A DNA stretch of 64,000 bases from JACCVG01 sp963790245 (GTDB taxonomy: Bacteria > Actinomycetota > Thermoleophilia > Solirubrobacterales > Thermoleophilaceae), in contig CAWBNP010000002.1 of NCBI GenBank assembly GCA_963790245.1, positions 558,001 through 622,000 on the forward strand, in the 5' to 3' direction. Under the pieces are notes generated by a model. It was not told the DNA's origin and searched no databases. It saw only the letters and a program-made list of their open reading frames with translations. Position 1 is the stretch's first letter; every line of letters starts with the position of its first letter. Positions 32,392 to 40,539 of this stretch are shown piece by piece. The translations under genes and the position numbers were made by a program.

Positions 32392-33648
32392 CTACCGAAG
32401 CCTAGTTCCGGTTTCAAGGGAACGTGGCAGAAGCTGGACGTCTATCTCGTCACCCGCCGCGAGGCCGGCAGCCGCCGATGGCACGAGCCCGATGGCATCG
32501 ACGTCCAACATCGAGGTCAGCACATGCGAGGACTGATCCCCGGTCGGACGGACGAACCACCGCCCACCCCGCAGGTCGGCCGAGAACCGGACGTAGTGGG
32601 CGCGACCCGGCGACTTAGGGTAGGGCTCCTCGAGCACGGCTCGGACGGTCCGGCGCGCCGATGGGAGACCTTGCATCTCGCACAGCGCAACCCGAACGAA
32701 GAGATCGAAGGTGACGGCGGCGGACACAGGATTGCCCGGCAGCCCGAACACGAGCGTCCCCGGCGCCGCCACTCCGAACCAGGTCGGCCGTCCCGGCCGC
32801 AGGGCGAGGCGCCAGAACCGCTGCCCGACCCCGAGCTCGGCGAGTGCCGGCTTGACGTGGTCGTGGGGACCAACCGACACACCTCCCGTAATGACCAGAA
32901 CGTCGGCGTCCAGGCCGGCGCGAATCGAAGCGATCGTCGCCTCCCGATCGTCGCCGACGCGATCGGCCGAGACGATCTCGGCGCCCGCCTCGAGGGCGAG
33001 GCCGGTGAGAACGTAGGCGTTCGAGTTGCGGACGGATCCGGGCCGCGCGGGCTGCTCCGGCCCGATCAGCTCATCACCGGTTACGAGGATCGCCACCCGC
33101 GGCCTGCGCCTGACGTCGACCACAGGCCGGCCGAGCGATGCGAGGACGCCGAGCTCGACCGCCGTGATTCGCCTCCCCGCTCCCAACACCAGCGCACCCG
33201 CACGGATGTCCTCGCCGGCGCCGCGGACGTCGTTACCGATCGGAACTGCGGCGGAGAGCAGGATCGTGCCGGCGTCTTCCACGACCTCCTCGAGCCGGAT
33301 CACGGCATCGGCGTCCTCAGGCACGACCGCGCCGGTCGAGATCCGCGCGCAGGCCCCTGGCGGCAGCGATCCCGTGAATGGATGCCCGGCGCTCGACTCG
33401 CCCGCGATCGGCAGCCGCCTCGGCGTCGCGTCGCTCGCGCCGATGCTGTTCTCCGCGCGGAGTGCGAAGCCGTCCATCGCCGAGCCGTCGAACCCGGGGA
33501 CCGGATCGACCGCCCGCACCGCATTGGCCAGGACCCGCCCATGGGCGTACTCGAGCGCGACCTGCTCGACGCCGAGCGGTGTGAGCTCGCCGCGCACGAT
33601 CTCGATGGCGCGCTCGACCTCGAGCGGGTCGGGTGCGACGGCTGTCAT
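32392..33648 (-). CDS. moeA: Molybdopterin molybdotransferase MoeA
   Basis: 418 aa from the ATG at 33648; the frame is open further upstream but that part overlaps mobA and lacks family features. Motifs: GSAMDGFAL, ISTGAVVPEDADAVIR, VLVTGDEL, TGGVSVGPHDHVKPAL and FGLPGNPVSA. It inserts molybdate into adenylated molybdopterin. Position 33676-33681 carries a TAGGAT -10 on this strand. It is divergent from mobA, the next step of the cofactor pathway. Confidence 0.93.
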   Translation of the reverse strand: MTAVAPDPLEVERAIEIVRGELTPLGVEQVALEYAHGRVLANAVRAVDPVPGFDGSAMDGFALRAENSIGASDATPRRLPIAGESSAGHPFTGSLPPGACARISTGAVVPEDADAVIRLEEVVEDAGTILLSAAVPIGNDVRGAGEDIRAGALVLGAGRRITAVELGVLASLGRPVVDVRRRPRVAILVTGDELIGPEQPARPGSVRNSNAYVLTGLALEAGAEIVSADRVGDDREATIASIRAGLDADVLVITGGVSVGPHDHVKPALAELGVGQRFWRLALRPGRPTWFGVAAPGTLVFGLPGNPVSAAVTFDLFVRVALCEMQGLPSARRTVRAVLEEPYPKSPGRAHYVRFSADLRGGRWFVRPTGDQSSHVLTSMLDVDAIGLVPSAAAGLAAGDEIDVQLLPRSLETGTRLR

Positions 33649-33721
33649 CGTGGATGCCGCATTGAAGAAAGGAATCCTAGGAGGCCGTAAAGCCCGGGAC
33701 GCGCAGCCGACCAGGTGCGCC

Positions 33722-34279
33722 GTGCTCGCCGGCGGGGCGGGCGAGCGGATCGGCGGCGCCAAGGCGTCCGTTCAGCTCGCGGGGCGGCCGCTGATCGCCT
33801 GGCCTCTGGGCGCCGCCGAGGCGGCCGGGTTGCGGCCGTTCGTGGTCGCCAAGCCCGACAGCGAGCTGCCGCCGCTGGACCACCCGATCGTGCTCGAGCC
33901 GCCGAGCCCGAGGCACCCGTTGGCCGGGCTCGTCGCCGCCCTCGAGCACGCCCGAGGACCGGTGGTCGCGCTCGCCTGCGACATGCCGCTGATCGGGGCC
34001 GGGCTGCTGCGGCGGCTCGCCGACCACCCCGCGAAGGGATTGGTGGCGCTTCAGGGCGCCGACGGCCGCGTCCACCCGCTCGCGGCGCGCTACGGGCAGG
34101 CCTCTCTCCCGAGCCTGCGCGCCGCTCTCGAGCGCGGGGACTCGCTGCTCGCGATCCTGGACGAGCTGGGCGCCACGATCGTCCCGGTCCAGCAGCTGAC
34201 CGCGGTGGCAGCCTTCGACCCGCTGCTCAACGTCAACAGCCCGGCCGATCTCGAACGGGCCTCCGCGCTGCTTCAGTGA
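33722..34279 (+). CDS. mobA: Molybdenum cofactor guanylyltransferase MobA-like NTP transferase
   Basis: 185 aa from the GTG at 33722; this start trims the first strand by two residues, and a TTG at 33662 (20 residues longer) is possible. Neither has a good ribosome binding site. Motifs: VLAGGAGERIGGAKA (nucleotide loop with Lys), ACDMPLIG (metal Asp), and LLNVNSPADL at the end. It attaches GMP from GTP to molybdenum cofactor. It is divergent from moeA and its last 7 bp overlap the DUF6457 gene. Confidence 0.83.
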   Translation: MLAGGAGERIGGAKASVQLAGRPLIAWPLGAAEAAGLRPFVVAKPDSELPPLDHPIVLEPPSPRHPLAGLVAALEHARGPVVALACDMPLIGAGLLRRLADHPAKGLVALQGADGRVHPLAARYGQASLPSLRAALERGDSLLAILDELGATIVPVQQLTAVAAFDPLLNVNSPADLERASALLQ

Positions 34280-34479
34280 ACCTCGCTCGCGAGCTCGGCC
34301 AGCTCGGCTACCGGCCGGCCGGTTCGGCCCGCCAGGTAACAGGCGATCGGCGCGGCGATCCGCTCGGAGGCGTGCGCCGCGGTCGCCGCGAGCTCGAGCA
34401 GCTCCCCGCGCGTCGTCGCCGATAGCGGGTCCTCCCCGATCAGCGCAGCGAACCGGTCGATCCATTCTTCAGCCGTCAT
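34273..34479 (-). CDS. DUF6457-like small protein
   Basis: 68 aa, helical: WIDRFAALIGEDPLSATTRG and AHASERIAAPIACYLAGRTG. The latter is the hallmark of DUF6457 proteins, which I recall as neighbours of, or fusions to, mobA in actinobacteria. Its stop overlaps the mobA stop tail-to-tail. No catalytic residues are evident; a partner role in molybdenum cofactor guanylylation is possible. Confidence 0.75.
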   Translation of the reverse strand: MTAEEWIDRFAALIGEDPLSATTRGELLELAATAAHASERIAAPIACYLAGRTGRPVAELAELASEVH

Positions 34480-35278
34480 CGTCCCTCCTCATGCCGTTGA
34501 TGCGCCAGCTCGATCCCACCTTGACGAGGCTGTAGGTCAGCCGCTGGCCGTCGTACTCGCCGCCCGTCGGCGTGCTGCGGGCGGTGGCCGCCGGGCCGGT
34601 GCCGCTCACGCGCTCGACCACCGAGGCCAGCGCAGGCGCGACCCTCGAGAAGCGCCGGACGCAGGCCGCCACCGGGTTCCCCCGCCCGGCGAGCCGCTCT
34701 AGGTAGCTGTCGGTAAAGGCCTCCGAGCAGACCAGCGGATCGGCGACTGTCTCCACGCGGGTGATCACCGCCGCAATGTCCTCCTTCGCGGCGCGTGGCA
34801 GAACGCCGGCGCAGGAGCGCAGACCGAGCGCCGAGGCGAGCGCCCGCGAGCGGTCGCCGAGGCCGTCGACCTCTGCCCCGAGTTGCATTGCGGCGTCATC
34901 GGCTCCGTTCTCCAGCGCGACCACGAGTTCCCGGTTCAGCGTCAGGGTCTCGCGCCGGACGCGCAGGAACCGCTGCCATTCCCCGCGCTGGTCGTCGGGC
35001 GGGTCGATCGAGTCGAGTTCGGCCAGCAGGTCGGTTTGGATCGGCACGGACTTGCGGGCGAGCTCGAGCGCCTGTCCGCGATCGTCCGGAAATCCGACGT
35101 CGGTCGCGCCGGTCAGTTGCGCTTGGGCCTCGACGCAGAGGCCGTCGGCCTGGATCGCGAAATCACTCGGCGTGGAGTCGTCGGTGCTGACGCCCGCTCC
35201 CCCGCCGCCGCAGCCGGCAAGCAGCGCCGCGGCCAGCGCGAGCGGGAGTGGAATGGGGCTGGACGGGGCTCGTCGGAT
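34469..35278 (-). CDS. Lipoprotein of unknown function, apparent ATC start
   Basis: 269 aa if it begins at ATC 35278, giving a well-formed lipoprotein signal with LLAGC at residue 23. There is no ATG/GTG/TTG at this place; the nearest in-frame candidates are a TTG at 35326 (16 residues longer) and an ATG at 35407. TACCGT at 35286-35291 ends 7 nt before the ATC. After a Ser/Asp-rich spacer comes a helical domain (about 35-165) with LCVEAQAQL and RSCAGVLP, like the lipoprotein at 26944. The C-terminal part has an SnoaL/NTF2-like end (RLTYSLVKVGSSWRINGM). It overlaps the DUF6457 start by 11 bp. Confidence 0.65.
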   Translation of the reverse strand: MRRAPSSPIPLPLALAAALLAGCGGGGAGVSTDDSTPSDFAIQADGLCVEAQAQLTGATDVGFPDDRGQALELARKSVPIQTDLLAELDSIDPPDDQRGEWQRFLRVRRETLTLNRELVVALENGADDAAMQLGAEVDGLGDRSRALASALGLRSCAGVLPRAAKEDIAAVITRVETVADPLVCSEAFTDSYLERLAGRGNPVAACVRRFSRVAPALASVVERVSGTGPAATARSTPTGGEYDGQRLTYSLVKVGSSWRINGMRRDDDG

Positions 35279-35285
35279 GGCGCGT

Positions 35286-35291
35286 ACGGTA
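35286..35291 (-). promoter_or_regulatory. -10-like TACCGT upstream of an apparent ATC start
   Basis: TACCGT ends 7 nt before ATC 35278 and fits the TANNNT pattern of the other leaderless promoters here, though it lacks the TAG. Confidence 0.35.
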
Positions 35292-35367
35292 CCTGCCGAT
35301 CCGCTCTTTACGGGGTAAGCTCGCAACCGCCCGGATGCAGGGCTCGAACACGACCGGAGGAGAGCGG

Positions 35368-35928
35368 ATGTCGATCGGAGATGCGGTTGCGGGTGCTCAG
35401 CAGACAAAGCCTGGCGGGTGGAAGACGCTCATCTTCGCGGGCGTGCTCGGGATCGTCGGGGGCATCGCGGCGATCGTCATCCCCATCATCCCGACGCTGC
35501 TCTTCGGCCAGATCATCGGCTGGGTCTTCGTCTTCACCGGCGTGGCGACGCTGATCGACGCCTTCTCGGGCGGATCGGCAGGTCGCGTAGTCGTCCGTCT
35601 GCTGCTCGGCCTGCTGACGATCGCAGCCGGCCTCTACATCGTCTTCGTACCGCTGTCGGGCGTGCTGACGCTGACGGAGGTCCTGGCCTTCCTGTTCATC
35701 ATCAGCGGCGTCGTGCGCCTGTTCGCCGCCGTCGCGGAGCGCTCGGCGCCCAGCGCGGGCGCGATCGCGTTGAGCGCGGTCGCAGGGATCGCGGTCGGCG
35801 TCCTGATCCTCGTCCAGCTGCCGGACTCGGCCGCCTGGGCGATCGGCTTGCTCGTCGGCGTCGACCTGATGCTCTTCGGCTTCACCTCGCTCGCCGCGGG
35901 CATGGCGGCCAAGCGCGTAGCGGCCTGA
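35368..35928 (+). CDS. HdeD-family (DUF308) membrane protein
   Basis: 186 aa from the ATG at 35368 with GGAGGAG 5 nt upstream. Six membrane helices in three hairpins (TLIFAGVLGIVGGIAAIVIP, LTEVLAFLFIISGVVRLFAA, AIGLLVGVDLMLFGFTSLA) match HdeD-type proteins, named for acid resistance in E. coli but of unknown function elsewhere. A TAAGCT -10 is at about 35316. The DUF6351 gene follows by 6 nt and is likely cotranscribed. Confidence 0.85.
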   Translation: MSIGDAVAGAQQTKPGGWKTLIFAGVLGIVGGIAAIVIPIIPTLLFGQIIGWVFVFTGVATLIDAFSGGSAGRVVVRLLLGLLTIAAGLYIVFVPLSGVLTLTEVLAFLFIISGVVRLFAAVAERSAPSAGAIALSAVAGIAVGVLILVQLPDSAAWAIGLLVGVDLMLFGFTSLAAGMAAKRVAA

Positions 35929-35934
35929 GGTTTC

Positions 35935-38274
35935 GTGATCCGGGGGGGTCGTTCAGGCGTCGCGTTGCTGGCGCTGGTCGCTACCGGCGCGGCTCCATCG
36001 GCATCTGCCGCGGACGTGTCGGTCGATCGGTTCTCGCTGGAGACCGAGCCGCCGGCCGCAGACGAGATCCAGCTGGTGACGGTCTCCGCCCCGCCCCGTG
36101 CCGTCAGTGGTGGTCAGGCGCTGTTCGAGGTCCGCGGGGTGCGGTCCGGTGAGCGGCTGCGGCTGACGCGCAACGGATCGGCGGTCCGCCGGGACTTCAC
36201 GGCCGTCGGGGCCGACACCCGCCGCGGATCGGTCGGCGGATTGCGGCGGGGGTCCAACCGGATCGTCGCCGAGGTCGATCGCGGCGGTCGCGAGCTGCGC
36301 GCCGAGCTGCGCGTCGTCAACCATTCGATTCGCGGGCCGATCATCTCCGGCCCGCAGCAGAAGCCCTTCTTCTGTCGTACCGAGGACGCCGGCCTTGGCG
36401 CGCCCCGGGATGCGGATTGCTCGGCGGCGCCACGGGTCGAGTGGTTCTACCGCTCGGTGCTCGACCAGGGCTACGAGCGGCTCGAGGACCCTTTCGCCCC
36501 CTACCCCGGCGACGTGATGAGGACCACGACGAGCGCCGGGGAGACCGTGCCCTGGGTAGTCCGTGTCGAATCCCGCACGATCAACCGCGGCATCACCAGA
36601 ATCGCCGTGCTCGACGATCCGGCCTCCCGCGGACGCGAGGCGCCGCTCGATCCGGCGTGGAACGGCCGTATGACCTACGCGTTCGGAGAGAGCTGCGGCG
36701 TCGGCTACCAGCAGGGGCGGAACTCGCCCGCCGACGTCCTCGGCGGGCTCCCGCTAGGCCTCTCGACCGACTCGATCTTCGCAACGATCTACGGCTTGGC
36801 CGATCGGATCGGCGAGGGCGATGTGGTCGCCATCTCGACGATGACGACGTTCGGTGTCTACTGCAATCCGCTGGTCAGCGCCGAGTCGCTGATGATGATC
36901 CACGAGCACGTCGCGGAGCGCTTCGGCGCCCCGATCGAGCGGGTCGTCGGGGTCGGCGGATCCGGCGGCGCCCTCCAGCAGTACAACGCGGTCAACAACT
37001 ACCCCGGGCTGCTCGACGGCGCGCTGCCGGTCGCGAGCTTCACCGACATCCCGTCGACGGCGATGACAGTCGTTGACTGCGGGCTGCTCGGCGACTACTG
37101 GCGCAGCACGGCGCTGGAATGGAGTGACGCCCAGAAAGCGGCCGTCGCCGGCCACCGGACGGCTCGCATCTGCCCGGACTGGGAAGACACCTTCCTTTCA
37201 CGGCTCGATCCGGCACGCGGCTGCGCCAGCGCCGTGCCCGACGAGGTCCGCTACGACCGCAAGAGCAATCCCGACGGGGTCCGCTGCACGCTCCAGGACG
37301 CGACCGCGGGCTTCTGGGGCCGCGATCCCGAGACCGGTTTTGCCCGCCGCCCCTACGACAACATCGGGGTCCAGTACGGACTACGAGCGCTCCGCTCGGG
37401 CGCGATCAGCCCCGAGCAATTCGTCGATCTCAACCGCCGGATCGGTGGCTTCGATCTAGACGCGCGCAACACCGCCGACCGCACCGAGATGGAGCCCGCG
37501 GTCGCCCACCGCGCCTACCGGTTCGGCCTCGTGATCGGTCGCGGCTCGCTGCCGCGAACGCCGGTGATCGATCTCGCGACCTACCTCGACCTGATCCCCG
37601 TCGCCGACATCCACGACATCGTCCGCCCATTCCAGGTGAGGGCGCGTCTGGCGCGCACCGGATCGACCGCGAGCCAGTCGATCTGGCGCGGTGTCTCGAC
37701 CCCGCCCGACGGGCGGATCGCAATCGATCAGTGGATCGACCGCCTTGAAGGCGCGGGTGCCGCCGGCCGGCCGGCTGCGGTCCGGATGGTCCGGCCCGCA
37801 GTCGCCCAGGACAGCTGCGTGCTCGCGCCCGCCGGGTCGCGCGCGGATCTCCCCGACGGGTTGACGCTTCCGCTCGGCGTACGGCTGCCACTCGCACCGG
37901 ACGCCGCGAGCGGCTCGTCACCGACACTGGCCTTCCCGATCGGGGCGTTCATCCCGAACGAGCAGAAGGCGGGCGAAGGCCTCTGCGACGCGGCCTTCCC
38001 GGCGATCTCCTCGGTCAGGACCCAGGCCGGAGGGCCGTTCGCCGATGACAACATCAAGTGCCGGCGCAAGCCGGTCGACCCCGGCGACTACGGCGGGGCG
38101 CTGAGCGCCGACCAGATCAGGGAGCTGCGAGGAATCTTCCGGGGCGGCGTCTGCAACTGGTCAAGGCCGCCGGTCGGCGACGTCGAGCGCAGCATCCCCT
38201 GGCCCTCGCTCGGCGACGGCCGCGGGAACGACCGCCCCTCCTCCTTACGCTGGAACGCGGCGAGCTCCGGCTGA
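35935..38274 (+). CDS. Secreted DUF6351-family alpha/beta-hydrolase-like protein
   Basis: 779 aa from a GTG. The signal peptide (VALLALVATGAAPSASAAD) is followed by a beta-rich domain, then a large domain with VVGVGGSGGALQQYNAV, a nucleophile-elbow-like GxSGG, and paired Cys residues (CRTEDAGLGAPRDADC, ESCGVGYQ, DCGLLG, CPDWEDTF). This matches the uncharacterised DUF6351 family, distantly like tannase/feruloyl esterases. Function is unknown. The C-terminal part contains CRRKPVDPGDYGG, also seen in the family. Confidence 0.75.
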   Translation: MIRGGRSGVALLALVATGAAPSASAADVSVDRFSLETEPPAADEIQLVTVSAPPRAVSGGQALFEVRGVRSGERLRLTRNGSAVRRDFTAVGADTRRGSVGGLRRGSNRIVAEVDRGGRELRAELRVVNHSIRGPIISGPQQKPFFCRTEDAGLGAPRDADCSAAPRVEWFYRSVLDQGYERLEDPFAPYPGDVMRTTTSAGETVPWVVRVESRTINRGITRIAVLDDPASRGREAPLDPAWNGRMTYAFGESCGVGYQQGRNSPADVLGGLPLGLSTDSIFATIYGLADRIGEGDVVAISTMTTFGVYCNPLVSAESLMMIHEHVAERFGAPIERVVGVGGSGGALQQYNAVNNYPGLLDGALPVASFTDIPSTAMTVVDCGLLGDYWRSTALEWSDAQKAAVAGHRTARICPDWEDTFLSRLDPARGCASAVPDEVRYDRKSNPDGVRCTLQDATAGFWGRDPETGFARRPYDNIGVQYGLRALRSGAISPEQFVDLNRRIGGFDLDARNTADRTEMEPAVAHRAYRFGLVIGRGSLPRTPVIDLATYLDLIPVADIHDIVRPFQVRARLARTGSTASQSIWRGVSTPPDGRIAIDQWIDRLEGAGAAGRPAAVRMVRPAVAQDSCVLAPAGSRADLPDGLTLPLGVRLPLAPDAASGSSPTLAFPIGAFIPNEQKAGEGLCDAAFPAISSVRTQAGGPFADDNIKCRRKPVDPGDYGGALSADQIRELRGIFRGGVCNWSRPPVGDVERSIPWPSLGDGRGNDRPSSLRWNAASSG

Positions 38275-38295
38275 GCGGGCGCCTGACCGCTCCTC

Positions 38296-39033
38296 TTAGG
38301 CGGCGGGGACCCAGCCGGCCGGGTAAGCGCCCGCCGGGATCGCGCCCGGGTAATCGGGGAACCACTTGCGCCCGATCCGCTCCGCCGGACGGCCCTCGAG
38401 CAGCGGCCCGAGATCGCCGATCGTCAGTAGCACCCGCAGCGTCGCACCGATCTGGAAATCGGCCGCGGTCGGCTGGTCTCCACCGATGATCCCCGCTTCT
38501 GCGAGCGCGTCGATGTGATCGATCTTCGCTGGTAGCCCGGCGAGATCCTCGGCCAACCGCACGGCGGTGATGCCGTGGTAGCGCCAGGTGCCCCGTACAT
38601 ACTTGAGGGCGAAGTCGACGCCCGCCGGATCCAGCGCTCCGACCCCGCCGAAGCTGCCCATCGCCTCGGGGCGGAATTGCATCGCACCGAACGGAAGCCT
38701 CCGTCCAAGGTCCTGGAGCTCGCGATCGCCCCACAGCTCGGCCTCGCGGACCTCGTCGGCGATCGGCTCGGGATAAAGCGACGGATCGGGAGCGATCTGC
38801 TCCAGCCGCTCCAGGATCGCGACCGAGCCGTGAACCGGTTGATCGTCGAAGAGGACTCCGGGCACGGTGCGCTTGCCGACACCGTAGATCGCTTCGATCT
38901 GATCGTTGTGCTCACCGCCGGCCAACACCTCGCGCTCGTAGTCGAGCCCCTTGTGCTCGAGCGCCGCGATCACCGTCATGCACGGGTGCGAGGGCGGCAG
39001 CATGTGCAGGACGATCGTCGGCTGGTCTGACAC
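38296..39033 (-). CDS. Glutathione S-transferase-like protein
   Basis: 245 aa from the GTG at 39033. An N-terminal thioredoxin-like domain (PPSHPCMTVIAALEHKGLDY, KRTVPGVLFDDQPVHGSVAI) is followed by an all-helical domain with QPTAADFQIGATLRVL. The cis-Pro before the VPGVLF strand and the S-containing GSVAI glutathione-contact position are present. Actinobacteria usually lack glutathione, so the natural thiol may be mycothiol or another compound. Upstream frame to 39468 is shadow. Confidence 0.85.
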   Translation of the reverse strand: MSDQPTIVLHMLPPSHPCMTVIAALEHKGLDYEREVLAGGEHNDQIEAIYGVGKRTVPGVLFDDQPVHGSVAILERLEQIAPDPSLYPEPIADEVREAELWGDRELQDLGRRLPFGAMQFRPEAMGSFGGVGALDPAGVDFALKYVRGTWRYHGITAVRLAEDLAGLPAKIDHIDALAEAGIIGGDQPTAADFQIGATLRVLLTIGDLGPLLEGRPAERIGRKWFPDYPGAIPAGAYPAGWVPAA

Positions 39034-39120
39034 GGACGGGACCTTACTCGGCACCGAAGCAGACGCTGAACCGACCGCTCGGCAGAGGCGACCGGAAGGA
39101 CCGTCACCATCGACCCGGCT

Positions 39121-39393
39121 TTGACGACCGACGCGCGCCGCGCCTACGTCTACCTCCTGCGCTGTGGAGACGGCAGCCTGTACTGCGGCTGGACCTACGA
39201 TCCGGCACGACGGCTTGCGGCTCACGCGGCGGGTCGCGGGGCGCGCTACACACGCGGGCGCGGCCCGTTCGAGTTCGCCGCGCTCTTTGAGTTTCCTGAC
39301 GCGCGCAGCGCGCGCAGCGAGGAGGTCCGGATCAAGGCGTTGCGCCGAGCCGAGAAGCTGGCACTGATCGGCACCGGCCGCCCGTCTAGGTAG
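39121..39393 (+). CDS. GIY-YIG nuclease family protein
   Basis: 90 aa from a TTG. YVYLLRCGDGSLYCGWTYD carries the two strands of the GIY-YIG core (degenerate as VYL...YCG), then RRLAAH with the conserved Arg, and EVRIKALRRAEKLALI with the Glu/Lys of UPF0213 (YhbQ-like) proteins. It is a single-domain DNA endonuclease-like protein. The 3' end overlaps the K+ channel gene by 8 bp tail to tail. Confidence 0.85.
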   Translation: MTTDARRAYVYLLRCGDGSLYCGWTYDPARRLAAHAAGRGARYTRGRGPFEFAALFEFPDARSARSEEVRIKALRRAEKLALIGTGRPSR

Positions 39394-40423
39394 CGGCGGT
39401 GCCGTCGTCGTTGCTGCGCAGGCAGACGACGCGGTCACCCGCTGCGATCCGTGCCGCGCGCGGATCATCGAAGCGCAGCAGTTCCTCAGCGCGGATCAAC
39501 CCGATCGCCAGCTGCTCCCGGTCGAAGTCGACGAGCTCGCGCCCGACATCGTCGGTCGAGGCAGGCAGCTCGACGAGATCGAGGCCGGCGCCGATCGACA
39601 GTAGGTCCTCGAGCACGGCAACCAGCTGCGGGGTCTCGGTCGCGATACCGAGCAGTCGGCCGGCGGCGCCCGAGGAGGTGATGACCGAGTCGGCGCCACT
39701 CTGGCGCAGCAGATGGGCGTTCTCCTCCTCGCGGACAGCCGAGACGATGGTGGCAGCCGGGTTCAGTTCGCGAGCCGTCAGCGTTATAAGGACAGCGGTG
39801 TCATCCCGGTGGGTGGCGACTACGACGGCACGGGCGGAGTCGACGTGGGCGGTGCGCAGCACCCCCGTCTCGGTCGCATCGCCCGCGATCGCGGCGAGGC
39901 CAGCAGCTCGGGCATCTTCGAGCGCCGACTCGGATGACTCCACGACAACGATCCGGGCCCGGTCGAACCCGCCGCCGATGATCGATGCGGCCGCACTGCG
40001 GCCCTTCGTCCCGTACCCGCAGATGATCACGTGGTCTTTCAAGCTCTTCCTCCAGCGTCGTAGTCGGTAGGCCTCGCGCGTCCGCTCCGCGAGGAACTCA
40101 ATGGTCGTCCCGACCAGCAGGATCAGGAACAGAATCCGCGCGGGCGTCACGAGCAGGGTCGTGAGCAATCGGGCGCGGTCAGAAATCGGGATCACGTCGC
40201 CGTAACCGGTCGTCGTGATGCTGACCGTCGCGTAATAGAAAGCGTCGAGCAGAGTGACCTCATCACCGGCCGCGTCGCGGTAGCCGCCGCGATCGAGGTA
40301 GGCGACCAGCGCGACGAAGACGATCAGCGCGACCGCCAGCAGGACTCGCCGCTGAATGCTTCCGAACGGGCTGCGCTCGGGCTGCGGCAGCCGGACGGGC
40401 GCGGAGTCCTGGTCCGAGTACAA
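39386..40423 (-). CDS. Potassium channel with RCK (TrkA-N/TrkA-C) regulatory domains
   Basis: 345 aa from a TTG. Two membrane helices (VLLAVALIVFVALVAYL and LLTTLLVTPARILFLILLVG) surround the selectivity filter TTTGYGD. The RCK N domain starts at DHVIICGYGTKGRSAA, a Rossmann GxGxxG variant, and the RCK C domain occupies the last 85 residues (VGRELVDFDREQLAIGLIRA). It is the MthK/Kch-like ligand-gated K+ channel type. Its RCK ligand is unknown. Confidence 0.92.
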   Translation of the reverse strand: MYSDQDSAPVRLPQPERSPFGSIQRRVLLAVALIVFVALVAYLDRGGYRDAAGDEVTLLDAFYYATVSITTTGYGDVIPISDRARLLTTLLVTPARILFLILLVGTTIEFLAERTREAYRLRRWRKSLKDHVIICGYGTKGRSAAASIIGGGFDRARIVVVESSESALEDARAAGLAAIAGDATETGVLRTAHVDSARAVVVATHRDDTAVLITLTARELNPAATIVSAVREEENAHLLRQSGADSVITSSGAAGRLLGIATETPQLVAVLEDLLSIGAGLDLVELPASTDDVGRELVDFDREQLAIGLIRAEELLRFDDPRAARIAAGDRVVCLRSNDDGTAAT

Positions 40424-40539
40424 ATCCGGCTCAGCTCAGGTCGACCGGCGGGAGAACGTGCGTCGAGGCGTGCGACACCGTCGGCGGCCCAGGAGTCCCT
40501 TAACGACGAGCACCTAGGCCAGCCGGGCGATGCCGCTGC
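40424..40539. other. Gap between K+ channel and solute-binding protein genes
   Basis: 115 bp without a supported gene or clear terminator; it must hold the K+ channel promoter on the minus strand and the 3' end of the ABC operon. Confidence 0.3.
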
